Shown here in pieces: positions 25,401-35,925 of a stretch of DNA of 64,000 bases. Every line of letters starts with the position of its first letter. Positions within the stretch are counted from its first letter, which is position 1. The stretch is from Pampus argenteus. Lineage: Eukaryota > Chordata > Actinopteri > Scombriformes > Stromateidae. The DNA is taken from positions 14,984,001-15,048,000 of the forward strand of contig CM072878.1 of NCBI GenBank assembly GCA_036937835.1, read 5' to 3'. The notes beneath the pieces were generated by a model. That model did no database searches and was not told where the DNA came from. It saw only the letters and a list, made by a program, of their open reading frames with translations. A program made the translations under genes and the position numbers.

Positions 25401-26637
25401 ACTAATATTATTGTTATTGGCCTAGTACAAGCAAATAGCAAGTCATTGTTGGCCTAATCCTGGGCAAGGTCAGGACCAGCGATTGGAAATATTTAACTAC
25501 ATAAATCATAGTATTCTCATGACGTTTTTTGCCATACAATATGATGACATCGCCACAGCTCACTGGCAACGTTTGTCATTTAAAAAATCACCTGAGGGTT
25601 TTACTACAAATCTGTGTGCCATCAAATACTATGAATTTCCTTATAAATTTAACACCTCAACAACTGCCCTGGTTTATAAATCAAACACACCTGCACTTTA
25701 CCTCTGTGATCCATTTCCTGTGATGTAGTTGAACTATTTTTCATTATGAAGCAGCTAAGTTTAATAAACTACAGTTTTGAAGGATTTTAGCAATTCAGAG
25801 TGACATGTGTGTTCACATTATCCTAATCTATACAAACAACAAAATACAGCTACAGACCCCTGCAGTACAGTATAGTACATATTTTAAATATGTTGTATCT
25901 GTATTAAGTTGTTTAGAATAATTTTATCATACTTAAAATGTGTAAAAATGAACATATATCTTATTAAATAAGCATTAGATTTTCATAATATTTGTATAGA
26001 GATTTGTGAAGATAAAATGTCCTGCTAGCTTTTAAAGCTACAAATACACCTGTTTCAGTAGTTATTTGTTAAACAATGAGACTGCGTTAATATTGAAATA
26101 TAAGATACACTAAAAAAAACAATTTGCAACAAAAGTTTATGATTTAGTGGATGTTAAATCGTTTAAAAAACATAAATACTCGTGTTTATTTAACTAGTCC
26201 ATCACAAGCGAACTTATAAACTTCCTTTTCGGTCAGTTAGCTGACGTTAGCCTTCAACGGACTTTCCGTCACTGCGCCTTTTAACTGCAAGTCTGTCAAA
26301 CACCACGGAAACAAAACCACCATTTACACCCAATAAATGCTATCACCAGTATATCCAATACAATAATATTACTTTTTTTTAGCCGTAACTTGGTTAGATG
26401 ACATTATTTCCTTCGGTAATGTTACCATTTTAATTGTGACTGGAGCAGGAAGAAACCTAAATGACCGACGTCCCCACCAAGTGTGACGTTTAAGCCTTAG
26501 CGACAACTTATTAAGCTAATTTCGGTTAAACTACCTGTGTCTTCTGGTTGGGACAAACATTATTAAAAGGAAACAACTTTACAACAAATGTGTCACTTAC
26601 TTTCTCCTACTACCGCTTTCAGCCCACTCGGTGCCAT
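16471..26637 (-). CDS. stxbp2: Syntaxin-binding protein 2 (Munc18-2), complete
   Basis: SM-family regulator of SNARE-mediated exocytosis that clasps syntaxins in granule secretion; cytosolic and plasma-membrane associated. Nineteen coding exons (minus): 26637-26601, 23526-23477, 23392-23311, 22930-22854, 22769-22694, 22507-22404, 21938-21790, 21696-21612, 20957-20827, 20727-20620, 20280-20223, 20125-20060, 19695-19615, 18173-18032, 17912-17806, 17724-17626, 17532-17447, 16812-16652, 16550-16471. They total 1779 nt, or 592 residues against 593 in human, with all phases consistent. It starts MAPSGLKAVVGEK; other diagnostic stretches are ILSSCCKMSDILAEG, VLLDEDDELWVQLRHMHIAD and AYEVTRATDGKWEVLIG. 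The Sec1 domain spans almost the whole protein. The C-terminus DLKSLDQVPNPDC is diverged from the human end. Intron 1 is about 3 kb; others are short. STXBP1/3 are less likely given the neighbours pcp2 and pet100. Confidence 0.95.
21697..21789 (-). other. stxbp2: 93-nt in-frame, stop-free intron of stxbp2 (possible retained segment)
   Basis: Between RYR-K and GPEENARL. Canonical GTATGG donor and CGCAG acceptor; 93 bases is divisible by three and holds no stop, so retention would add 31 residues without a frame change. Conservation of the flanking RYRKGPE join with mammals shows that splicing is the normal state. Confidence 0.7.
23599..24080. mobile_element. Candidate non-autonomous hAT-like element in stxbp2 intron 1
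   Basis: Nine-base terminal inverted repeats, TAGGGATGT at 23599-23607 and ACATCCCTA at 24072-24080, enclose 482 bases of AT-rich non-coding sequence containing the ACTAATCGGTTAA type core seen in fish hAT-related MITEs. I could not see a clean 8-bp target duplication (gtaacaag against gtatatta). Confidence 0.45.
24081..26590. other. Remainder of stxbp2 intron 1
   Basis: About 2.5 kb of AT-rich intron. I see no coding exon, RNA gene or well-defined repeat. Confidence 0.5.
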
Positions 26638-26718
26638 CTTAACAGCAGTCTGCTGGTTAGACGGTCACTTCCTTGTTGTTAAAGTGTGTTTGAAGCACAG
26701 CAGCTATTCGGAGAGAAA

Positions 26719-26733
26719 TGGCGCCCCCTACTG
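26719..26733 (-). promoter_or_regulatory. CTCF-like motif upstream of stxbp2
   Basis: On the minus strand the sequence reads CAGTAGGGGGCGCCA, which fits the CTCF core (AG-GGGGCGC). It lies about 85 bases upstream of the stxbp2 ATG. Confidence 0.45.
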
Positions 26734-26946
26734 TCTGATAAATAGAGCAAGAATCCCGGAAATGTCTATGAAACTGTATTTTTTATTTCAATTAATTTTA
26801 GCCTTAAATAACACCAGGGGAAATTCTGAGTGTTTCCTAAAAAAAATTAAAATTGTTTTAAAAAAACAGTAGTGTCAGTACAGTTAATCTTTCATCACTC
26901 ATCAATAAGAATATTATATCAGCCTATAATAGTATCAAACAATACT

Positions 26947-26952
26947 TTATTT
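26947..26952 (-). terminator. Minus-strand AATAAA downstream of an unassigned ORF
   Basis: TTTATT on plus, about 65 bases after the stop of the ORF at 27290-27015 and on the same strand. It may be that ORF's poly(A) signal or coincidence in AT-rich DNA. Confidence 0.3.
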
Positions 26953-27014
26953 TAAATGTCAGCTACGCAAGAAGGAAAATACACACGTTCACTGTGAGAC
27001 ATCCAACTGGCCAC

Positions 27015-27290
27015 TCACTGTTCATTGCCAAATATATTTGAGGGTATCATTTGATGAGCCTCGGGGGGGAAAAAACATGTCATCACTTCATCGTGATGGA
27101 TGAGAATTTTCAGTTGATGTCGGTCACATTCAAGATTTAAGAGTGCCTGGATCAGCCAAGAACAGCCTTCTCGGATAATATTTGGGAGATCATAGATAGC
27201 TGTGGTGTTGTGGAAGAGGATCACGGTTGATGTCATGTTCAAAAAGGATTTATGGGCTGCTATATTTAAGCATGTGATAACAAGTATCAC
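27015..27290 (-). CDS. Unassigned open reading frame, possible terminal exon or gene remnant
   Basis: An open frame of about 90 codons with no upstream partner exon recognised. The sequence looks protein-like (for example TAIYDLPNIIREGCSWLIQA and LNLECDRHQLKILIHHDEV). A possible acceptor lies just upstream (TTTTTAAAG near 27298) and a same-strand AATAAA follows at 26947. There is no in-frame ATG at the 5' end; the first internal Met is in FLNMTST. I do not recognise the family and assign no function. It lies between pet100 and stxbp2, so it could also be part of an alternative pet100 transcript or chance. Confidence 0.2.
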   Translation of the reverse strand: MILVITCLNIAAHKSFLNMTSTVILFHNTTAIYDLPNIIREGCSWLIQALLNLECDRHQLKILIHHDEVMTCFFPPEAHQMIPSNIFGNEQ

Positions 27291-27758
27291 CTCTTTAAAA
27301 AGGAATTAACTTGTAATTGATGTGTTTGCACTCCAGTCAGGACAACATGTTAATTAACATTCAGGGCCAAATTTATAGATAGGTATTGCTGGACAATCAA
27401 CAGTGCTGAGGTGTCATACTATGCCGTAACATACATTTCCTCATGCACATTCATCATACAGGATACATGCTGGGAATCCCTCTTTTTTTTTTAAAAGCCT
27501 GGTAAGTATTTTGTTTTAGATGTTTAGATGTAGTCCTACATTTTAACTTGCCTTATTCAAAGATGTACATTTGGGTACCACTTCATATGGATAATCAATG
27601 CCACAGCTCAAGTTGGTGCAAACTTAGTAATAAAGAATTACATATTTAGTAACACAATTATGTGAAAAACAGCCCCTTTTGTGATTTATCTTTAAGGAAA
27701 TATGGAGTCAGGCAAAAGACTTAAGTATAAGTGGCACTTTGTGAAGAAAAAGTTTTGT

Positions 27759-27769
27759 TTTATTTTATT
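27759..27769 (-). terminator. pet100: Candidate poly(A) signals of pet100
   Basis: Two AATAAA hexamers in tandem on the minus strand, 730-740 bases after the stop. Nearer alternatives were not seen. Confidence 0.35.
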
Positions 27770-28298
27770 AACCCAGTGGAGATTTACTGAGAACAAATGC
27801 TCACATTGACACAATTTAGAGACAACAACCAGCCAATCAAGCACTGGCTCAGTAGGGGGTGATATGCCTTGCCGGGCAGGGTGTTTGTCATTAACATTGG
27901 ATTTTTGTTAAAGAACGTTGGGCCAGTGGATCAAACCAGCAATCCTCTGGTATTCTGACGTTACAGATGTGTCTTATGTGTATATAACATAAGATACAAT
28001 GTCATACAAATACAAACAAATCCAACGGGTGAATAAATAAATCAGAGTAGGAGAAACAAAATCAACAAATTACTTTGTGATCGACAGCATTATAAACTTC
28101 TACAAGAATACATTTAATTAGTGCCTTTAGCATTAACCCGGCCTATACGTTTGACTTTTTTACAAAATGGTTGCAATTAATGTCAAGGTAAAACACAACC
28201 AACACAACTACATCATCATTAGTGCAGTTATTTGTACTTGAATGTCACAAGTTGATCTCCTGTGTGTAATCAAGGTGTGACAAGTTATTTTAGCTTGT

Positions 28299-28334
28299 GT
28301 ATATATATATATATATATATATACATACATACAT
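28299..28334. repeat. (AT)n / (ATAC)n microsatellite
   Basis: About 11 AT units followed by three ATAC units. Confidence 0.9.
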
Positions 28335-28500
28335 CAAGGAAAACACCCAGCAAACCCTTGTGATGCGTTAACTTTGCAGAGATTTCCAATGTGTCATGCA
28401 CTTTCTCCAGTCCACACAGTTTTCTCTCTCCAAAAAAATAGGTACAGGCCAGACACTTTTCCATCGGTTGTGCTGGGAAGTTATCATCAACACATAATCC

Positions 28501-29416
28501 TCAGCTCTCAGACTCCACGGACATGTTTTTTAATATCCGCTGCTCCTTACGAAGACGCATTCGCTCTTTGAAGTCCTCCAACTCTTTTCTCTGTAAAGAC
28601 AAACATAACACAATTATTAGCAACTAATTGAGTCAGTTAACAACTTCTAGTTTCAAAGGTAAAACAAATTAAATAAATCAACTAAGATGCATGCAGACAG
28701 ACAAATAATTTAACACTGATTTGTGGTTTCATGGGAAATTTCATGGGAGGGTATACTGTACATTTATCAGCCAATTAAATCAATAAAAAAAAACATTCAA
28801 CTCACCAATACATTTAAAAGCAGCATCACAATGAAAAGCTCTGATGGCCAATTGTGCCGTTTATCTGTTTGCTTCATAATTACTATCGCAAACACTTTTT
28901 TACTTTTTTTTAACTGAAATTATAGACTCAATGAGCCATGTGGATTACACTTACATTAATATGCTCGTTTTGGGGGAAGATCTCCCTCTGGGGACCAGAA
29001 AAGTTTCCACCATAGTAAAGAGAAATAGACATTTGTTATTACAAGAACCAAACTTCACTGAGTGGACTGATTTTTTTTATTTAAAGTTGTAAATAGCATT
29101 ACTACACATTACTGACCTTTCTCTTTATTACGTACTCTTCAAAGTACTCTGCTTGATTTGAGATCCAGAACATGGTCACAGGAAAGGACAAATACACCAT
29201 CATCTGCCCACAACAACAACAAATACACCAGTTAACGTAAGTGAGAGTCACATTATGACCACAGTTAGCTTATTGATAATAGTTAGCTTAGATCAAAACA
29301 TGAAGCCTAGGCCGACTTGTACAGATTTAAACCTTAAGGCAAACACAAAATAAACGTCTACGACTGTTGATTTAACTATTGTTACTTACTCTAAATATCT
29401 CTATTTTAACACCCAT
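28501..29416 (-). CDS. pet100: PET100 cytochrome c oxidase assembly factor (78 aa)
   Basis: Small inner-mitochondrial-membrane protein needed to build complex IV. Four exons on the minus strand: 29416-29390, 29203-29117, 28987-28955, 28590-28501; 27+87+33+90 nt, all in phase, with TGA at 28503-28501. The protein begins MGVKIEIFR, followed by a single hydrophobic segment (MMVYLSFPVTMFWISN), the family signature NQAEYFEEYVIKRK and a Lys/Arg/Glu-rich C-terminal helix (DFKERMRLRKEQRI). Human PET100 is 73 residues with the same layout. The gene is too fragmented to show as a long ORF. Its promoter has NRF1 and GABP-type motifs. Next to stxbp2, as in human 19p13.2. Confidence 0.93.
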
Positions 29417-29492
29417 TTTCACTTAGATTTCAGACCGACAACTGGGAAGAGTTATCTAAACTCGTAGTCTCACAGCCAAAGACCTTCACACT

Positions 29493-29548
29493 ACTTCCGG
29501 GGTTTCTTGCAAGGAATCCAATCACATGAAAGCCACAACGCATGCGCA
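29493..29548. promoter_or_regulatory. pet100: pet100 promoter with GABP/ETS and NRF1-type motifs
   Basis: ACTTCCGG at 29493-29500 (ETS/GABP core) and CGCATGCGCA at 29539-29548 (NRF1 palindrome) lie 77 and about 125 bases upstream of the ATG. NRF1 and GABP (NRF2) are the usual activators of nuclear genes for respiratory-chain assembly. Confidence 0.6.
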
Positions 29549-29737
29549 GTTTTTAATGTAGAAAAATATTACTACAGTCTTAACACAATTGAAAATTGAC
29601 AAATACGTGGTGTTTATGTTCAAATAAACATTTTTATTAAAATGTGTTAAATTAAATCAGAGTATCTCTTAAATCTGACGCTTACTTTTGAGCTGCAGTC
29701 GACGTCATGTAATAAAGGTATTAGGAACAGTTGTTGT

Positions 29738-29753
29738 CCACCAGGGGGCGCTG
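29738..29753 (+). promoter_or_regulatory. Strong CTCF-like motif between pet100 and brd4
   Basis: CCACCAGGGGGCGCTG on the plus strand fits the CTCF core consensus over its full length. It lies about 320 bases upstream of pet100 and points toward brd4. Confidence 0.6.
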
Positions 29754-29759
29754 CAAGCA

Positions 29760-30530
29760 TTATCTCTGGATAAATATGGGTAGGTAGGGTACTGAACTCT
29801 TTATATATATATATATATCTTATTTTTCCTGTTTTCCTGTTGGACATAAGATGTCTCCTACTTCACTCTCAGTGTATGTGTACTGTAGGCTTCAAGTTTC
29901 CACATCACAGTTGACTCCAAGATATTTGTGAACACACAAATCATACTCATAGGCCCACCATTAAAATCTGGATTATCAGTGATTATATTCATCAGATGAA
30001 TGTGAAAACTTCTAGTTTCAAACGCTGTACATACATAATTCTGCACAATGATAGGTCTAAATACGATTTTATCCAATCTCATTTGAAATAGTCTGCAATG
30101 AAACCATAGTGTGTTTGGGTGCCTCTCTTAGGACAGTCACTTATGTTACTTTCCCCCCTTTTACGTCAAATGGGTCTAAAATAACGTGTTGGTTCATGAG
30201 AAAGATATAAAAATAAAAAAATATATATATTTTTAAATTTTTCCTTGTTTTTTTGTTTTGTCATAAATGCTATGATTCTCTGTTTGTATGCTGTAATATT
30301 GTGTTAGATTTTATGTATAAATTTTGCTATATAAAAACATGCATTATTAGTATTAGTACTATTATAGCTACCATACAATATAATTGAAATAAATAGCTTG
30401 GTATGTTACTTTGACAGAGTGCAGTACATTATTTCCACTTTAAGCTATATTTTCTATTGTCACTAAATCTCTTGTTGTGTTTATTTAAATTTTTTACAAA
30501 AGTTATTTTGGCGCACAGATTAAAAAATTC
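29760..30530. other. Spacer between divergent pet100 and brd4
   Basis: AT-rich, with a short (AT)n at 29805-29818. No coding exon or RNA gene seen. Confidence 0.5.
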
Positions 30531-30599
30531 TCCCACAGTTGCCGCTAAAGTTGCAGTCCGTGACGCGCTCTTTACGTCCTCGGCGAAAAGAGCTACGCG

Positions 30600-30611
30600 T
30601 GACGTCATTGG
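30600..30611 (+). promoter_or_regulatory. brd4: CRE plus inverted CCAAT box at the distal brd4 promoter
   Basis: A full TGACGTCA palindrome (30600-30607) runs straight into ATTGG (30607-30611) inside a CpG-rich stretch (30540-30670). This is typical of a broad housekeeping promoter. Confidence 0.5.
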
Positions 30612-30678
30612 CGACGAGAGGTGTTCAGGATCCTCGGAGAGAAAGATCCCGCGCGCCCTGACGACCTGATAAACCCAG
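30612..30678 (+). other. brd4: Probable non-coding first exon of brd4 (5' end approximate)
   Basis: The CpG-rich stretch ends in a good donor, AACCCAG/GTAAAC at 30678/30679. Vertebrate BRD4 has a non-coding first exon far upstream of the coding exons, and nothing else on this strand is close. The exact start is not visible. Confidence 0.4.
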
Positions 30679-31948
30679 GTAAACGCCGTTGTTTCAAATG
30701 TTATTCTTCCACTCATGTAATGTCAGTGAACTGTATGAGACGACAGCTAGAAACACGGTGGCAACGGTGCAAAGGCTGAACAGGTAGAGCTGATGCCCGG
30801 CGCCTACTGAGACCGTTCACTTCATCGGCGGCCTGTTCTAGATAGCTAGCTTGCGAGCTAAAGCTAGTTGGCAGTTGTCTCTAAAAAAGACACAATAACC
30901 GCACTTACATTGTGTGTCTATCTGACATCCCGTGCCGGTCTTACTCACTGTTGACCACAACTACGCTACAAATACCCCACCAAATGCTGTTACGACCACC
31001 GTGTTCGGCATCTATTGCTAGTTTGCTCGTCGACTGTCTTGTGTTGTGGGAGTCGCTGACGCCGTCACGGTGATGATGGCGCACACTCAGACTGAGGCTG
31101 TTTGCTGAGAATGCAGTCAATGAAGAAGATAACACAAAATACAAGTGTCCGATTCATTTCGCCAAAGCTTTGCTGCCAATAGCTTGGAAACAAAATGCTT
31201 TTTTAAAATATATATAGATATATATACGTGCGCTTTCGGTTATGCTGTGTGTGTGTGGTCCTGACGTCCATTACGAAACCCAGGCAATAATCTATGCCCT
31301 GTGGCCTAACATTAGGATCTTGGCCCCTCGACGATGCACGCTAGCCAGCAGTTATTACTCTGCAATTTATCGTTGTATTCACCACATCTGGCAATAGTCC
31401 CTGTCTTAGATATACGTCTGTAGGGCTTAGGTGTTTATGTGACTAATATGGCTGGCTATGATAGACAAAGCAGTGGGAATTAGCCGACCGGTGTGTTCAA
31501 ACAGATCACTCGTGCAGAGGCCCGTTACTTGGCTAACTGGCTCTGCTGTTGTCTTTGCATCGGGTTTTCTGATTTCTGTTTTTTAATTGGTTGGTTATTG
31601 CTATAGTAGCTAGAGAAACGGAAGCCAATGTGATGATAACATGCAGTCCTGGCACTAGCCTACCTGCAGTCACATGCTTGTTTTGGATAGACTTCTTTGC
31701 CTGAAGGTGCACAAAGACTGGTGCAGTTTAAAGCTGTAGGCGTACAGTTACTGGTTATTTGTGACCTTTATCTGAAATCTACCTAAAGCAATGTTTTTTT
31801 TTTCCTGTCACACACATAGATGTATACATATAACAGCCACAGGTCAGTTTTGCTATTACTGTGCGGTTGGTTACAAACAGTGCTATCACTGTTTACCTTG
31901 TGTGTGAGTAAAGAGGATAAAATTGTGTCAAAGGGCATGAGGTAAACG

Positions 31949-31978
31949 ATAAATAAATAAATAAATAAATAAATAAAA
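31949..31978. repeat. (TAAA)n microsatellite
   Basis: About seven tetranucleotide units. Confidence 0.95.
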
Positions 31979-32459
31979 GAGCTCAGGGGGCTTAGCTTTA
32001 AATCATTTTACTCCAAATGAATTTTCTTAATTGAAATTGATCAACTGCACAGTTTGTTTGTAAATACAGATGACACATTGGACCACAGTGCTTGCAGATA
32101 CCAGTTACCACACAGCTAAACTATTAATTGCATGCTTCCTATTGACAGCGTGTTATAAGTGTTGGTCTTCCATGAAAATGACCTGAAACATTTCAACAAC
32201 AATGAAACTATGAGATGTGTGCTGTTTAATTTACAGAGTGATATGTGACAAGGTCTGGCTATTTTGGTCATTATCGTGTTGTATGCTTAACACATGTTTC
32301 TAGTCCTGTTTTTTTTTCCTCATTTTCTATTATTCCCCTTTTTTGGTTCTGCTCTCTCTAGTTTAGTTGCCATGGTAACACCATCTTTGGCCTAGTTGTA
32401 AATGACCTCTGAATGAAAAGGAGAGTGTGGTCGGTGAAGAAATGGGCGAGCAAACAATA

Positions 32460-32464
<5 letters not shown>

Positions 32465-32502
<38 letters not shown>
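32465..32502. repeat. (TA)n microsatellite
   Basis: About 19 uninterrupted dinucleotide units. The Tyr/Ile-rich ORFs over it are artefacts. Confidence 0.97.
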
Positions 32503-32503
<1 letters not shown>

Positions 32504-33582
32504 TACAACCATCTTACTGCTTCTACTACAAACAAAATCAATATTATTGAACATGGGGGTTTTGGTTTCTCTTCAGCCACATGAAAACAGTCCATCTTTG
32601 TCATACTGCATGTTGGTATTTATGATATTGATTTTTTTTTTTTATCATTATGTGTGACCCCAATAATTTCTGTTGCAGTTTTGGCTAATATGATTTTTTT
32701 TCCCCAACTACTGTTAATGATGCTCTGGTTTCAAGGGCCATGTTGATTAAAACTTTTATGTCATTAGAAAAAAAACAACAATCCAACACCAATCGCTGGT
32801 CCATGTTCCTAATCACATTTATAGAAAGCACCTGCATAATAGTCACTGTAAAAGTCAGATGCAGTACATTATATTTTTGATGACTGCATGACATCTGATA
32901 TCATAACATGAGTAATAAGAATATTGTTTTGGAGGTGATCCGTTTAATGATATATTGTTCAGTTGCTGAATTTGTGCAGAATGATGTTTGTTATAACCTT
33001 TTATGTGGAGCAAACATTTATGCAATACATTGGCACTGTATGTAAATTCCAGTTGAGGGCAGTCACAACTCACGAACTCGCATTATAATTTCCTAATCAA
33101 GATGTCTGCTAAAATTGCTAAAAAAAAAAAAGAAGAAAGAAACTTCTCAATAGGTGTCACTTCCAATGCGTGTCAATATGAATGATCAAAGAGTAGCTTT
33201 GAACTTGCAGTTTGTTGCCACATCTTGACTCTACTATGGTCAACAGTATCAAACTGGAACAAGGCAAGGAGTTTGTCTTGTGATTCAGAGTTTAGATATT
33301 ATCAGAATGAATGTGCTGAGTAATACCTGGACGCTTCTCAAGTCTGGAACATGAACTGAAAAGTTTCAGGGTTTTACTCAGTGCAGTTATTCAGCAAACC
33401 TTCTCGTGTGGTGTATAAATGTCCTGTGTGAATGCCTGTGTGCATACAATGACTTGTACTTTGTGACATTGTCTGATGCATTTGAGCATCCTTTAAATAC
33501 TTTAACATACATGTTATACAATGTTATGAAAATCATTGCACACATTTTTTTTTACCTCATATGCTTCTCAGATCTAGGAGTG

Positions 33583-33715
33583 TAACAATTGGTTATTTAT
33601 TGGATCAGTTGATCAACAGAAATATAATATTTTGACAATATACTAAGCACGTCATTAAGAAAATAATCTGCAGATTAATTTATAGTGCAAAACTCAAAAC
33701 AAATCCTCAGATTTC
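33583..33715. repeat. Decayed copy of the dispersed fish repeat
   Basis: Blocks such as AAAATAATCTGCAGATTAAT resemble the ends of the repeat at 45153-45417 but are strongly diverged. Confidence 0.35.
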
Positions 33716-35895
33716 AACATGTAGGGTGGATTCAGATTTAGTAAACGTGTGGGTTGTTTAGGGTCTATGACTATAGGTTAAGAAGTATAAAACAGGCATG
33801 AACAAGCCCCAGCTCTAGTAAACTGATAGGTAGGCTAATAGGTGTGGAGATGATAAAATTGGCATAACATGAGCATTTTGTTCTAGTCGAAGTCTAAACG
33901 GGTCTTGGGTTCACGTTTCCAGGTTGTTGACTGATATTTTGTGAGTGTAAAAACCGTTGTAAAAAGTGTTGGACAAAAATGGGCTTTGCTTACTATTACT
34001 ACTAAATTTTCACCACCCTACTTCTTTCTCAACACATAGCTGAATGTACATAGGTGCATGTTATACCATGTCAAGTTGGCAGATTGCCTGTTCCCTCTTT
34101 TCTCTACTCCGGGTCCCTGTGGGTTTGAGTTGCTCCGGTGCTCAGATGATTAATGGAAGCGCCCTAACTTTCTCACTGAGACTCATCTCTGGTACGCTGC
34201 TGCCTCTCGCTCTGACCAAACTCTCTGTCTGTGTGCAACTCTGTCCTTCACTTCCCCCCTTATTCTCACCATCCTTCCTTCCTACCACCTTATGTCTGAA
34301 TACGACCCTCCCCACCACCCTTCAAGTGACATGGCCATCGGTTTGGCCTCCTCTGAATTGCTATAGGTTGGAGCTTTGTCACTCTGGCAGCTGCTGTATT
34401 GTCTCTGGGAATGGTGCATATGGCACGTGGACAGGGAAATGGGTCTATGAGGACACTGTCGGCGTCTGGCTGCTGCACAGAGGAGCTGCTGTTTGTTTCA
34501 GTTGGGAAATCAGACATTGTGCATTACACTCACCAGTCATGTGACTGGTTCACAGGTTTCACAGGGTGGCTCTTTACTCGCCTGATCTTCTGAGGTTTTG
34601 ACATATAACTAATTTTGAAACTGTGAGGGGGTGTGTGCCTGTTTTCACATCAGAATTATGATTGATTGACAGGTCAGCAGTGAGCATGCCTCGGGTGGTG
34701 TAGCTATATTACATCCAGAGACGTGTAGTGGTTTATTTCACTTGACACACTTTCTCATCCAAATGAGCAGGAAACTTCATCCAAACGATTGATTTTCATT
34801 TTATCAACCAACTTTTCCACCTCATTGCAAAAAATGCACTTATACTTTTTTTTTTATGAGGCAGCATTTACGTTGAGCAATACTTCAATGTACTGGATAT
34901 GATGACACAAAAAATGTTAACTGGTATTTAACTGATTTGTGTGAATTATTCTGTTATAGCTCTTGATGATATCTGCCTGAACATAGTGTAAGTGTATCTG
35001 CTGCAGTTAATTTGTCTAGACAGCAAAGCATCACAGATTGGAAATAATCCAGTTCCTCTGATTAAAAGAGTTCAACTTCTGTACTTCCTGCTGCCACTGC
35101 AGTGTTGTGACCATACTGTCATGAACATAATTAGTGGCGGCTGCTCTTCTACAGGAAGGCAATAGTGGGTGGTCTCACTCTTTTGCACCCTTTTTGTCTC
35201 ATATAGGCTATACTCTGCGATCCATCACATCCCTTATGCTGCACTACATTATTCAGAGTTTACTTGCCGTTTTGATCTGTACAATGTGCAACCTCTGCCT
35301 TCATGCAGGTTTTTGGTGCATCAGCACTAATTTGTGTAATTTACAGAATTGAATATACTCATGACTTTGTGGTGATGAGGTACAAAATTACTTCCTGTAG
35401 GAGCAACCTGGCCACAAAAACACACTTGTTATCTTTATTTTACCTGGTGCAGGTTTATGTCTGACCAAAAAAAAAGATATTTTCCAATAGATGTGTTGGA
35501 TTTCTTTATTGGTTGATCAACAATATGAATATGGCTAGTATATAAGAAGAGAAAGGCGTGCAGATAAGCAGAACCTTAAATTGGTGGGGGAAGCCACATA
35601 CAAGATCACTCTGAAGGAAGAGAGTGAGTGGGGGTGGGGCATGATGAAATGGACAGAGGAAAGACAGGAAGGGGGTGGGGTGTTGAAGGTGTAGCGAGAG
35701 CAAGGACCTCAAGCTATTGATGGGGAAAGAGGGGAGGGGTTGAATGAGCTAGCACGTAGGAGGGAGGCAGGGAGGGGTGTGTGTGGGCTGAGGCTCCGCT
35801 GAATGAGGAAGCAGCAGAGCCATTTTTGCAGTTGAGTAACTGCATGCTGGTCTGCCTGTGCTAGGGAGAGGAAGAGAGAGAGAGTGAGCTAGAGG

Positions 35896-35902
35896 TATAA
35901 AG
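35896..35902 (+). promoter_or_regulatory. brd4: TATA box of an internal brd4 promoter
   Basis: TATAAAG follows a GA-rich stretch and precedes the alternative first exon by about 30 bases. Confidence 0.45.
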
Positions 35903-35925
35903 TACACCTCCAAGGATTTTATCGG

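Larger units (their letters stand above)
27300..28500 (-). other. pet100 3' flank and probable 3' UTR
   Basis: The stretch from the pet100 stop to minus-strand AATAAA hexamers at 27759-27769 is compatible with a 3' UTR of about 730 bases. An (AT)n tract lies at 28299-28334. No coding exon was seen. Confidence 0.4.
30679..35895 (+). other. brd4: brd4 intron 1, proximal part
   Basis: No conserved coding exon seen. Contents: (TAAA)n at 31949-31978, (TA)n at 32465-32502, a decayed dispersed repeat near 33583-33715, and purine-rich sequence from about 35580. A 166-codon open frame at 34044-34544 has no splice context or recognisable similarity. Confidence 0.5.

Noticed and set aside
32363..32657. 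Open frames rich in Tyr and Ile on both strands
   Set aside because: They are translations of the (TA)n microsatellite.
34044..34544. 166-codon open frame in brd4 intron 1
   Set aside because: Composition is Ser/Leu/Cys/Pro-rich from pyrimidine-rich DNA, no splice sites fit, and no family is recognisable.
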